Below, piece by piece: positions 33,974-42,698 of a stretch of 42,698 nt of DNA (position 1 is the stretch's first letter; every line of letters begins with the position of its first letter). The notes under the pieces are model-generated. The model ran no database searches. It saw nothing but the letters and a program-made list of their open reading frames with translations, and was not told where the DNA came from. Source of the stretch: Ministeria vibrans ATCC 50519 (taxonomy: Eukaryota; Opisthokonta; Filasterea); the NCBI GenBank assembly GCA_943704425.1, contig CALSCP010000486.1:1-42698 (forward strand), written 5' to 3'. The translations under genes were made by a program, and so were the position numbers.

Positions 33974-35115
33974 CACAGAGAGCGCATACGTCAAAGGGTG
34001 TCGTGACCACTGCCGCCCCCATCCCTGCTACTGCCCCCGACACAAACGCACCGGCAAACGGTCCCAGGTCCGATGTTTCCTTCAGCTGTTGTCGCATCCA
34101 GTCGTACCCAGTCCAATACAACACTAGAAGAAGAAAAAGATAGAAAGAGTGGAGTCAACTGTGGGTGGGTATTTGTGTGTGCGGTTCAAGCGTACTGCTG
34201 AAGGGCACATCGCGCAGGAGCGTCGCGGGCAGTCCGCGCCACAATGACCGCACTCCCTCTACGCGCACCGACTCTCGCATCGTCGACAGCACTCCTACAT
34301 GCGTACTGCCAGTTCAGCATCCTTACGCAACACACGAACATCCGCTCGTACTCTTGTAACCCAATCCGCTTGCTTGGATTTTGGTGCGGACCATTTCCAA
34401 AGGAGAAATGGCTGTGACTGCAAACGCGCGTGAAAGTCCACCGGCCAAAGGCGCTGCCCAGCCCTCCCGCACTCGTCTGCAAGTGGCATGTGTGAGTGTA
34501 AGTGTGCATTGAAGCTGTTTCGCTTACGAGTCTGCGGCAAACTTAGCTTTGAGTTGATCATAGGCGGTAAAGTAAATCTAAGAGCCAAAGTGTGTCAAGA
34601 ACATGACAACGTTGCTGCGGCGTATCGCTTGCTCGCATACCATTGTGGCCGGCACTGCCATCACAAGGGTGGGTGGGAGGCCCAGCCAGAGCGCCGAGGC
34701 GCCTTCGTTTCGAAAGATTTTCACGGCGGCGTCCAACGAGTGCCGATAGCGCGGCTCCAGCAGCTTATGCTCCGAACAGGCACACAAATGGTCCATAAGG
34801 CCATTGCAGAAGACGACGCAGGGGGCGGCAGGTCTCGCCTGTGCCTGAGAGAGTAGAGACGCGGGGGATGAGCAGGGATGACTCAACCGACCGGATGGGC
34901 GGCACGTTGCCAACTTCCCCCACGCTGGACGAGGCGCTTTGCGCAACGCAACGACAGGGATACAACTGCATGCGCCTGTTCCAAACCTGAAGTCGAGTTT
35001 TGACGACGTCCAGCGGCGTCATGAGCAGCGCAGTCAGGAAGGCGCCAGAGCACGACGCGATCATCTGCTGCCACGGCAAAATGGCCTTCCCCGAACCGAT
35101 TGTCTCGACGGACAT
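33445..35115 (-). CDS. SLC25A39: Mitochondrial carrier of the SLC25A39/SLC25A40 (Mtm1) type
   Basis: Nine minus-strand exons: 35115-34987, 34844-34641, 34577-34528, 34476-34352, 34294-34196, 34123-33990, 33813-33771, 33712-33582, 33516-33445; 328 aa. All three carrier signatures are recovered by splicing: PLDVVKTRLQ, SPLEMVRTKIQ, TPFDVVKTHAQ. Family-specific segments support the SLC25A39/40/Mtm1 branch: [57 protein letters not shown] and the end ARVIKVAPACAIMISSYE-like RVIKVAPACAIMISSYEMGK. In animals this branch imports glutathione across the inner mitochondrial membrane. The intron between exons 6 and 7 holds a long CA array. Choice between the two paralogues is not meaningful here, as the gene probably predates their split. 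Confidence 0.92.
33840..33971. repeat. CA microsatellite (carrier intron 6)
   Basis: A CA tract interrupted by AT at first (33862-33899), then more than 30 uninterrupted CA units to 33971, inside a carrier intron 18 nt from the donor at 33989. Confidence 0.95.
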
Positions 35116-35246
35116 TGCAAAAGAGGTCAGTCACAAGGATGATTCAATCAATGGTGTAAGAGGGGTGTAGAAAATAATATAATTATTATAGAATTGATTT
35201 TCATCTTTATTAATATTATTATGACTGTTACTTTTGTATGTTGGAG

Positions 35247-36318
35247 TCACCAGTCGACCATTGAGCGGGCCCGCTCAAGGATCGCCGCGTCGGCGTTGAT
35301 GTGCGCCGCCGAGTAGTTCTTGCGGCGAGTGCCAACTTTGTTGATGACAATGCCAATGTTGCCGGAGAAGCGGCGAGCGAGGGCAGTACGGGCATGGCGG
35401 GCCTTGAGCTTGGACACGGCTGCCACGGCTCGCGACAGGCGTGCTCCATTGTCACTGTGCGTCGCGCCTTCGGGGTGGCTGCTGTGGCACAGGTGTCGCT
35501 CAAGGAGAGCGCGCGATGCACTTGGCTCGACTGAGTGCAGTGTGTCCATGGCCCACAGAATGTGGCGATCGTCAATGCGATCCTCAGATCGCAAGACAGT
35601 CACACGCTCGTCTGGGTGTAGGTCGTTGCGGGTGCGCAGCGCCGTGCGCTCGTCGGCCGTCAGTGTGGTGATGGTGGCGGGCAGATGCATCGCCAGACGC
35701 GCATTGGCCGTGGTCAGACGGTCAAGATGAGCGAGCATGCGCGGGTGATGTGGTAGGCATCCCTTCTCGCGCAGCAGTGCAATCACAGTCTCCGCCAGTG
35801 GGACCTTCTTGGCCTTGGTGATTTTGCGCTTTGACTCGGCTGCGTTTGCCCGATGTCCCTTGCGGCGTCGCTCTCGAAGAATCTCAGGCTCAATGGCGTC
35901 GAAGATTTCGGACATGCCACTGTCGTCGACGGACATGTTGGCGGTGGGGCTGAGAGTGCGGGGATGGAGAGTGAAGGGGCAGCAGATTGCATCAGAGGCG
36001 GAGGAAGGAAGGCCAGCAAGGGCGTCGTCGCCGTCGCCGTCGGGCAGCAGTGGAGTCGTGGTGGTGATGGTGGGGAGGGGGGGTGGTGGTGGTCGTGGTG
36101 AGGGGAGATCAAGGCTGTCGCTGGGGACAAGGTCGAGCGAATCGACGACAAAACCCCACTCGAGACGCTCACTGAGGCCGTCTGTGTGCTCGCTGGGCTC
36201 GTTGATCGCACTGTGCCATGGACGTAGCAAGCGCGGTGCAGAACGAGCGAGCGTCGTCCGAGTCGAGCGGAACCGACTCAAAGTCGTCGTGCAGAGTAGC
36301 GAGAAGAGAGAGGTCCAT
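35247..36318 (-). CDS. Hypothetical basic protein
   Basis: Not recognised. The large open frame runs from 36210 or above to the TAA region at 35247. The N-terminus is uncertain. One model uses ATG at 36318 (MDLSLLATLHDDF), a 67-nt intron 36277-36211 with a weak GTCGGT donor and CACAG acceptor, and continues AINEPSEHTDGLSERL, giving 334 aa. The other reads straight from ATG at 36365 without an intron. The middle is Pro/Thr-rich with a poly-Pro run (RPPPPPLP). A strongly basic stretch (RERRRKGHR, SKRKITKAKK) near the middle looks like a nuclear-localisation signal, followed by predicted helices (LAETVIALLREKGCLPHH, MLAHLDRLTTANARLAMHL). The C-terminus is FSGNIGIVINKVGTRRKNY. No known domain. 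It lies head to head with eIF2A. Confidence 0.5.
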
Positions 36319-36464
36319 GTTGCCTGTGTGTGTGCTGGAGCAGAATACGATAGGGTTGCTTGCACTTTGTAAGTGAGAGTGGGCGGGGCCGGTGACGGAG
36401 AGCGAGGGATAGAAATAATTCTAAAACGTAAGTCTATTCATTCACGATCGTTCTTTTTTTTTCC
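36319..36464. promoter_or_regulatory. Bidirectional promoter between hypothetical gene and eIF2A
   Basis: About 146 bp between divergent starts, with a T-run just before the eIF2A ATG. Inferred from placement. Confidence 0.4.
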
Positions 36465-38850
36465 ATGAGCACCGAAACTCCTCCGCCCCCGGCGCTGCAG
36501 CTGACCTACCGCGGCAGCTGCGGATGTCAGTCTTTGACGTCGCCCGAGGCGAAACCGGCAAAAAGTCAAAGGTAATCGTAAAAAGAAGATGAAAAAATTT
36601 TGACCTCTCTTTTGTAGGATTCCCGATGCCACGGCGCGCGCCATTGCTTACAGTAGCCAGGGAAAGTACCTTGCGTACTCGACCGCGGACAAGTATGGTC
36701 CTAAGAGCCTCCTCGTTTTTCTAAGATTTGTCTTTTTGCTGTTTTTTGCACTGCGCTCGTTTGCACACGCAGAGTGGTCGTTGTGGACATGCTGACGGAC
36801 GAGACGGTCGAGCTGGAGCAGGCCTCGGTCGTGGCGCTGGCGTTCTCGCCGGACACGGAGGGCTCGGGTGCGCTCTACCTGTGCTGCTATGCGCGCTACT
36901 TCACGCGCGAGCAGGGCGTGGAGGGCGCCAAGAACATCAATCTGTACCGCCTGGCGACGCGCGAGCGCCTTGCCTCGTGGATTTGCAAGAGCATGGACAC
37001 GTGGGAGCCACAGTGGAACAGCGACAGCACGCGGTACATGCGCCAGGCACAGCAGGGCGTCGTGGAGGCGTTTGACCCGCTGGACATTGCGAGTGGCAGC
37101 ACGACACGCGTTGTTGTTGAGGGCATGCAGCAGTTTGCGGTGTCGAGCGACGCAGAACATCTTGCTGTGTATGTGCCGTCGCGCAAAGACGTCCCTGCGT
37201 CGGTTCGCATTCTTAAGGGGCCCGACTACAAGACGGTAGTGGCGCGCAAGAGCTTCTTTAAGGCAGACCGCACGTCGATGCAGTGGAACCGACGGGGCAC
37301 AGCGCTCCTCGTCAATACTGCCACGGACGTTGACCAGACCGGCAAGAGCTACTACGGCGAGACCAATCTCTACTATCTCAGTGCCGCCGGCGACTTTGAC
37401 TGTAATGTGCCACTCAGCAAAGGTACATTTCAGAGAGAGAGAGACAAGGGAGAAAGTAGAATGATAGAGAGAAAAAGAAAACAAACAAACAAAGTGATAG
37501 ACGAGGGATTGATTGAGTTGTCTGTGCTTAGAGGGCCCAATCTACTCTGTTGCGTGGAACCCCAACGGACGCGAGTTTGTTGTAGTATTCGGATTTGTCC
37601 CTGCGACGTGTGTGCTCTTCGACAAGAAGTGCAAACCCATCTTCAGGTAGAGAGAGAGAGAGAGAGAGAGAGAAACAAAGTGATAGAGAGAGAGAAACAA
37701 AGTGATAGAGAGAGAGAGAAACAAAGTGATAGAGAGAGTGTGATAGAGAGAGAGAAACACAGTGATAGAGAGAGAAACTGTGTGTGTGTTTGTGTGAGTG
37801 TGTGGTGAAAGGAACTCAGTGTATTTGTCTGTGTATGTGTGTGTATGTGTGTAGCTTTGGAACGGGCCACTGGAACACCGTGTCGTACTCGCCCAACGGC
37901 ACACACATTGCCATTGCGGGCTTTGGCAACATGCAGGGCGAAATTAGCATCTGGCAACGCGACTCTCTCAAACGCCCAGTCAGGTCTGAACTTCTCTCAT
38001 CCTGTGTGTGTCTGTGCTCATTTTGTGTGTAGTGAATTTAAGGCACCTGACACGACTGTGTTTGAGTGGAGCCCCGACAGTCGATTCCTTCTGGCCGCAT
38101 CCACATCCCCCCGACTGCGCGTCAACAATGGCATCCGAGTATTCCATGCGAATGGTGAGCACACACTTTTCACTCACTTACCCGCACACTCACCTCACTC
38201 ATCCTCCCACTATAATAGGCACACTTGTGTTCCAGGAGGCCATTGATGAGCTGCTGGACATCAAGTGGCGTCCGGCCCTGCCGTACCTGTGGCCCCGTCG
38301 GGCCCTCACCCCACCCCCCGTCCGCGCCTCCTCCTCCACTGCCTCCTCTGCCACTGCGTCTGCCGCTGCTGCTCCGACCAAGTACGTCCCGCCCCATCTG
38401 CGCGGTAAGGCTGCTGCGTCGGCGTCCGTCAAGGCCGCACCCGTCATCCGCCTCCACACGACTGAGGCCGCCAAGGACCTCACTGTCAAGGCGGATGCGG
38501 CTGCCGCACAGACGGCCGCCGCCCTCAAGAACAAGAAGAAGCGCGAGGCCAAAAAGAAGCAGAAGGAAGAGGAGGAGGCCCGTGCTGGTCCACCTGCTGC
38601 AGCAGCAACCGCCGCCGCCGCCGCCACCGCGCCATCGGCTCCTGCTTCATCCGCATCTGCCTCTGACGACACTCTGGATGAAAAGGCCGCCACCGAGAAG
38701 AAACTGCGCAATCTGAAGAAGAAACTGCGCCAGATTGCGGACCTCAAGGCCAAGGAGTCGCGCGACGCAACGCAGCAGGAGAAGGTCGATAGCGAGCCCG
38801 GTATCCTCCAGTCCGTGGCCGAACTCGAGGCGCGTCTCGCGCAGCTGTGA
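36465..38850 (+). CDS. EIF2A: Eukaryotic translation initiation factor 2A
   Basis: Seven exons: 36465-36571, 36618-36692, 36773-37422, 37532-37646, 37855-37983, 38033-38154, 38219-38850; 609 aa against about 585 in animals. eIF2A is a cytosolic beta-propeller protein that can deliver initiator tRNA independently of eIF2. Landmarks in order: LQLTYRGS, KSFFKADRTSMQWNRRGTALLV, DVDQTGKSYYGETNLYYL, EGPIYSVAWNPNGREF, FGTGHWNTVSYSPNGTHIAIAGFGNMQGEI, TSPRLRVNNGIRVFH and LLDIKWRP; then an Ala/Lys-rich region with YVPPHLRGK, and a C-terminal coiled coil (KKLRNLKKKLRQIADLKAKE). The start gives MSTETPPPPALQLTYRG. Introns 3 and 4 contain the dispersed GA/AACAAAGTGATAG repeat. Identity firm. Confidence 0.95.
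37435..37505. repeat. Degenerate copy of dispersed repeat (eIF2A intron 3)
   Basis: GA-rich sequence with AAACAAACAAACAAAGTGATAGACGAG, the reverse complement of the CTATCACTTTGTTT core seen elsewhere. Confidence 0.65.
37651..37790. repeat. Tandem GAAACAAAGTGATAGAGAGA units (eIF2A intron 4)
   Basis: Five to six units of about 22-28 bp, the reverse complement of the CT-rich repeat in the cytochrome c (plus-strand view) and SPIN90 introns, occupying most of the intron. Confidence 0.9.
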
Positions 38851-39081
38851 ACTGAGAATGAAAGCAAACAACCATGCTGATTGCAATGCTTATTATTGTT
38901 ATCAACTATTGACTGTTTATTGGCGTGTTAATGCACGCGTAGCCCACGGTGCACGATAACTAGTATTCGATCAAATGTTTTATAGTAATTTTGAATGTTT
39001 TTAATTGTATTAAAAATTATTATTCACTTTTTTTTCTAGTCATCTTTCTCTTCACTCCCCACCCTCCACATCTAAAACACA

Positions 39082-41649
39082 ATGCTCAGCCGTTGCTTGT
39101 CTGTGAGAACTCAGGTTCTCTCGGTGCGCCTTGCCGTGCGCTCTCTCAGTGGTGAGTTTTTGCACGAATCGCATTGGCCAAGTTCAATGCGTGTTGAGAA
39201 ATCACCTTGTCGCCAGCGCCCGCGTCGCTGGTCCCTCCCGCCTGCATCCATGTGTCCAATGCCACCTAGTTGTTGGTGACTGTTGGCATAGACGCACCGC
39301 CGTTGCCTGATACGCTGTCCTTGTCTGACTTTTGACGCGTTCGCGTGTTTCTCATGCCGGCCAATGAGCGAGCGAGTTTCCGGCGTGATCCGTCCAAGCC
39401 CGTCAGGCGTCGCTTTTTTTAGATGCCTGGCTCCCTTTGCTCTGTGCATCCTTCTATGTTTCTTGTGTGCGTCCGCGTCGACGAGGATCTGGCCGCTGCG
39501 CCACTCGCGCTCTCCTCTCTCTTGCTCTTGACGATTTTTTCCGCGAATTCTATTCAAAGTGTCTAATGTCGTTGCCCCCCCTCCCCTTCCCTCGCCCTCG
39601 CTCTCTCTCTCTATCACTTTGTTTCTTCCCTCGCGTGTACTCCATTGTCGATGACTCTGGATCGGTCGTCCCGCCGTCGCGTCGGTTTGTTTGTTGACTC
39701 CTTTCCATTCTGTTGTTCTCCTTAGCCATTCCTGCTCGTCCTTCCGACGTTGGGATTTCCGCCATGGAAGTGTACTTCCCTCGCAAGCGCGTCTCCCAGA
39801 CGGACTTGGAAACATTTGATGGGGTGTCGCCCGGAAAATACACTCTTGGTCTGGGCCAGACCAACATGGCGTATGCCACGGACCGCGAAGGTGAGAGAGA
39901 GGCTGACTCTGACAGCGAGGACGCGCACCTGACTGATACTCCGTGTGACACACAGACATCAACTCCATCTGCATGACTGCCGTGAAGCGTCTTTTGGAGC
40001 GTAACAACATCGACCCGCGTTCTATTGGACGTCTCGAGGTCGGCACAGAGACCATTGTGGACAAGAGCAAGAGTACGCCAAAGCCCCCTCCCAAACAGAG
40101 AAACACACCAAATAATAATGATATTGAATTGTTCTCTTTCAGGCGTCAAGTCTTTCCTGATGCCGCTCTTCCACGAGTCGGGCAACACTGACATTGAGGG
40201 CATTGACACGACCAATGCCTGCTACGGCGGAACTGCGGCTCTCTTCAACGCAGTCGACTGGCTCGAGAGGTACCGCTTTTGGTAATGAAAGCACCTTTTT
40301 TCATTCATTTGTGTTTATAGCTCGTCGTGGGACGGCCGCAATGCCATTGTGGTTGCAGCAGACATTGCCGTGTACGAAGAGGGCAATGCCCGCCCCACGG
40401 GTGGTGCTGCTGCCGTTGCCATGCTCGTTACACCCGACGCCGCCCTTGCCCTCGAGCCTGGTGTGCGCGGTACCGACCTTCTTCTTCTCTTTTGTTGTTG
40501 TTTTTGGTGCGTGTTGTGCTCATGGAGTGGTTTGTGTTTTAGCATCGCACATGGCGCATGTGTTTGACTTCTACAAGCCAGTGCTGGACAGCGAGTACCC
40601 ACTCGTCGACGGCAAGGCGTCCGTCGTCTGCTACCTTAACGCCCTCGACACCTGCTACAAACGTTTCCGCGAGAAGATCCTCGCTCGCCAAGGAATGTAA
40701 GTGTCACACCCGTTTGGGCTTGACTTGTGTGTGTGGTGCTGACAGAGCTGTGTCTTGCAGTGACTTTGACCTTGAGCAGGCTGACTATGCCATTTTCCAC
40801 TCACCGTACGCTAAGCTTGTCCAGAAATCGCTCGCTCGCGTTGTTTACAATGACTTTTTGAACCATCCGATGGCCGCCCGCTTCAACACGCCTGAGGTAC
40901 GAAGAAGACATCGAATCTTTTTTTTTGGAAGTCTTAGGGCAAAAGCTTCATTGTACAAGACAATCGAATATGCAGTCAGTAGTATTGACCCTGGTGTTTG
41001 TCTGTAGCTCAAGGACTCGCTTGCGCCGTTTGAGAAAATCCCACGCGAGGAGACATACGAGTCGCGCGAGGTCGAGAAGGCCTTCCTCAAGGCATCAGAC
41101 AGCACATACAAGACCAAGACTCTTCCAACGACGATGCTTCCCAAGGAGCTCGGAAACTCATACACTGCGTCGCTCTACACCGGACTTGCTTCGCTCCTCC
41201 TCAACGTAAGTACAGTTTTCTTTGTGCAGTGCTCTTCAATATTGTGCTCACATACACACACACACGCATATATATATATATATATATATATGTGTATATA
41301 TATATCGCTCGCTCTATAGGCGAACACAGAGAGTCTGGTGGACAAGCGAGTGCTCATGTTTAGCTATGGCTCGGGTCTCGCGGCGTCCATGTTCTCGGTG
41401 CGCGTGCGTCCCCGCGTCACCGAGCTCGTCCAAGCCATGGCGCAGGACACGCAGGAGCGCCTCGATACACGCGTCGGCGGCACTGCCCAGGAGTTCCACC
41501 AGGTCCTCAACATGCGCAAGGAGAGTCATGGCGTTGCGCCCTTCGAGCCCCTCGGCCCCATCAGCACCGAAACTGACCTGTTTCCCGGCACTTTCTACCT
41601 TGAGGGCATTGACGAGCGTCACCGCCGAAGATACGCTCGTGCCCTCTAG
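39082..41649 (+). CDS. HMGCS: Hydroxymethylglutaryl-CoA synthase with mitochondrial presequence
   Basis: Nine exons: 39082-39151, 39726-39890, 39956-40072, 40143-40269, 40321-40469, 40543-40696, 40761-40896, 41008-41205, 41320-41649; 481 aa. It condenses acetyl-CoA with acetoacetyl-CoA to HMG-CoA, the step before mevalonate or ketone bodies. The nucleophile is Cys144 in [15 protein letters not shown]. The catalytic histidine lies in [13 protein letters not shown]. Other landmarks are [62 protein letters not shown] and [11 protein letters not shown]. Exon 1 alone encodes [24 protein letters not shown], arginine-rich with no acidic residue, a classic mitochondrial targeting peptide, followed by a 574-nt intron. 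Intron 7 carries a short poly(T)-headed repeat copy and intron 8 a TA repeat. Confidence 0.95.
39600..39630. repeat. Single dispersed repeat unit (HMG-CoA synthase intron 1)
   Basis: CTCTCTCTCTATCACTTTG then TTTCTTCCCTC, one unit of the repeat family seen in several introns of this window. Confidence 0.75.
40910..40973. mobile_element. Short retroposon-like insertion in HMG-CoA synthase intron 7
   Basis: A T-run followed by GGAAGTCTTAGGGCAAAAGC and then TTCATTGTACAAGACA, flanked on both sides by ATCGAAT (about 40911-40917 and 40968-40974). It shares about 45 bp with the ends of the large inverted repeat at the right edge of the window. In reverse complement it is a short sequence with a poly(A) tail and a 7-bp flanking duplication, as expected of a small retroposed RNA or SINE end. 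Confidence 0.6.
41267..41305. repeat. TA microsatellite (HMG-CoA synthase intron 8)
   Basis: AT/TA repeats with one TGTG interruption, immediately upstream of the acceptor of the last exon. Confidence 0.9.
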
Positions 41650-42460
41650 GCCGAGAGGGAAACCCTCAGTCCACCTCACACACACACTCATACACACTCA
41701 CTCACACAAACTTAATTCGTAATGAACAAACACTTATAGTCATTATAAAGCCCAATTTTAACAATTTCAAGTGAGTTTGGTGTCCCTATCGTGACACAGG
41801 ACAACAAAAGCTGTTTGTTTTTTACATTCACGTTAAACCTCTCGGTATTGAGTACAGCACTGTTCCCAACGACGAACGTACCATTCTGTGACAAATACTG
41901 ACCAACCCCCGACGCTTGGGACGACACATCGCTTTTGTAGAAAGTCCCTCGACCGAACCTCAACGACTTCTTCTCTTCGTACTATTTCTTAAAAAAAAAC
42001 TTTCATGAAGGTGACGACCTCTTCAAACCGCACGCCGTCGGGAGTTCTTTAGAGCCACATACGGGCTCCCATTTACCAAACATCTCGGAGCTTGAATGAA
42101 ATAACCCGAACTACTTGAGCGTCACGAAAATCCCCGAATCTACAAAATAAGCCGTTTATACAAAATATTTGGTACAAATTTTGCACTACATACTTTTTTG
42201 CAACGTATACATAATTTGAATTTTTCGCCCGATATCTACGGTCATTAAGTAGTAGTAACGAAGTATTCAATATCACGCGAAAATAGTATGTTAAACATTT
42301 ACATGACGTAATAAGACGCCTGAGCCTGTCCTTTTTGAGAGACACTCGAAAACTCACAAAGCACGTTTAGCTTTTAAGGTGTGTGAACAAAAAAAGGAGG
42401 AAGAGCGGAGAGGCAGGTGGATGGCCCTGAGACGACAGGGTGAGACGGTGAGGGGTGGAG
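41650..42460. other. AT-rich intergenic region with no recognised gene
   Basis: About 800 bases after HMG-CoA synthase, starting with a CA-rich 3' UTR. It is AT-rich and lacks the long microsatellites common elsewhere. Two consecutive minus-strand open frames (41963-41712 and 42357-42073) encode 83 and 94 residues with no domain and no clear splice link. They may be remnants of another gene or of a mobile element. I cannot support either as a gene. Confidence 0.4.
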
Positions 42461-42462
42461 GC

Positions 42463-42696
42463 TTTTTTTTTTGGAAGTCCTAGGGCAAACAAAAGCTTCA
42501 TTGTACAAGACAATCTAGCCATCCGCAGCGGCTGCTTCATCCCCGCATGGGCCGAAGCGGACATTCCGAGAGACTTGCATGCAAAGTCTGAGCGGTTTAC
42601 TTGCTGCTTTGCCATGCGGGGGTGAAGCAGCCGCTTCGGATGGCTAGATTGTCTTGTACAATGAAGCTTTTGCCCTAGGACTTCAAAAAAAAAAAA
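42463..42696. mobile_element. Large hairpin element with poly(T)/poly(A) ends
   Basis: The left arm (42463 to about 42550) and right arm (about 42612 to 42696) are inverted copies of each other over about 85-88 bp with only a few differences (an extra CAA at about 42489-42491, C/A and T/C changes). Each arm starts with a T-run (or ends with an A-run) followed by GGAAGTCCTAGGGCAAA, AAGCTTCATTGTACAAGACA, ATCTAGCCATCCG and GCGGCTGCTTCA. The central loop of about 60 bp holds a near-palindrome AGACTTGCATGCAAAGTCT. It looks like a foldback/MITE-type element or two head-to-head retroposed copies. The element reaches the window edge, so its flanks cannot be checked on the right. Confidence 0.75.
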
Positions 42697-42698
42697 CC

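Noticed and set aside
36524-36571. Open frame MSVFDVARGETGKKSK at the 5' end of eIF2A suggested a frameshift in this gene.
   Set aside because: The frame from ATG 36465 (MSTETPPPPALQLTYRG) ends at 36571 in phase 2 and joins exon 2 in frame, so no frameshift is needed.

Overview
The window is nuclear DNA from a eukaryote with compact, intron-rich genes. Sixteen protein genes can be modelled across about 41.6 kb. Most have several introns of about 60-500 nt with GT-AG ends, plus two GC-AG introns. Exons are GC-rich, while introns and spacers carry GA, CA, AAT and TA microsatellites. The gene set (EGF-repeat protein, SH2/SH3 adaptor, classical transmembrane tyrosine phosphatase, Slo/BK potassium channel, SPIN90-like protein, filamin-like protein, transgelin) points to a unicellular relative of animals (Holozoa, for example a choanoflagellate or filasterean, or another obazoan). 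That placement is an inference from gene content. No exact species is recognised.

Layout: (1) 1-1187 minus, secreted or membrane protein of at least ten EGF repeats, running off the left edge; (2) 1896-5000 plus, FERM domain joined to four C2H2 zinc fingers; (3) 5611-9109 plus, SH3 protein with a RasGAP fold lacking the arginine finger; (4) 9353-11443 minus, transmembrane tyrosine phosphatase; (5) 11796-12645 minus, cytochrome c; (6) 13499-17889 minus, BK/Slo-type potassium channel; (7) 18199-19392 minus, transgelin/calponin; (8) 19515-23426 plus, SH3-SH3-SH2-SPIN90; (9) 23472-25004 minus, secretory-pathway JmjC protein; (10) 25204-31127 plus, two CH domains, filamin repeats, long coiled coil and membrane segments; (11) 31183-32100 minus, UMP-CMP kinase; (12) 32354-33387 plus, SMP-30/regucalcin; (13) 33445-35115 minus, mitochondrial carrier of the SLC25A39/40 type; (14) 35247-36318 minus, unrecognised basic protein; (15) 36465-38850 plus, eIF2A; (16) 39082-41649 plus, HMG-CoA synthase with a mitochondrial presequence. 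The last kilobase has no clear gene but contains a large poly(A/T)-ended inverted repeat, and a short related copy sits in an HMG-CoA synthase intron.

The genes are not an operon and most are housekeeping genes. There is nonetheless a run of actin/membrane-cortex genes: FERM protein, SH3-RasGAP protein, tyrosine phosphatase, transgelin, SPIN90 and filamin-like protein. Transgelin and SPIN90 face away from each other across only 122 bp. Convergent pairs are separated by only 45-57 bp. The most novel content is domain architecture: FERM+C2H2, SH3-SH3-SH2-SPIN90, a filamin-like protein with membrane segments, and a GAP without its arginine finger. A 20-25 bp repeat family is also scattered in introns of unrelated genes. 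All gene models were spliced by hand and checked for reading-frame continuity. No homology search was run.
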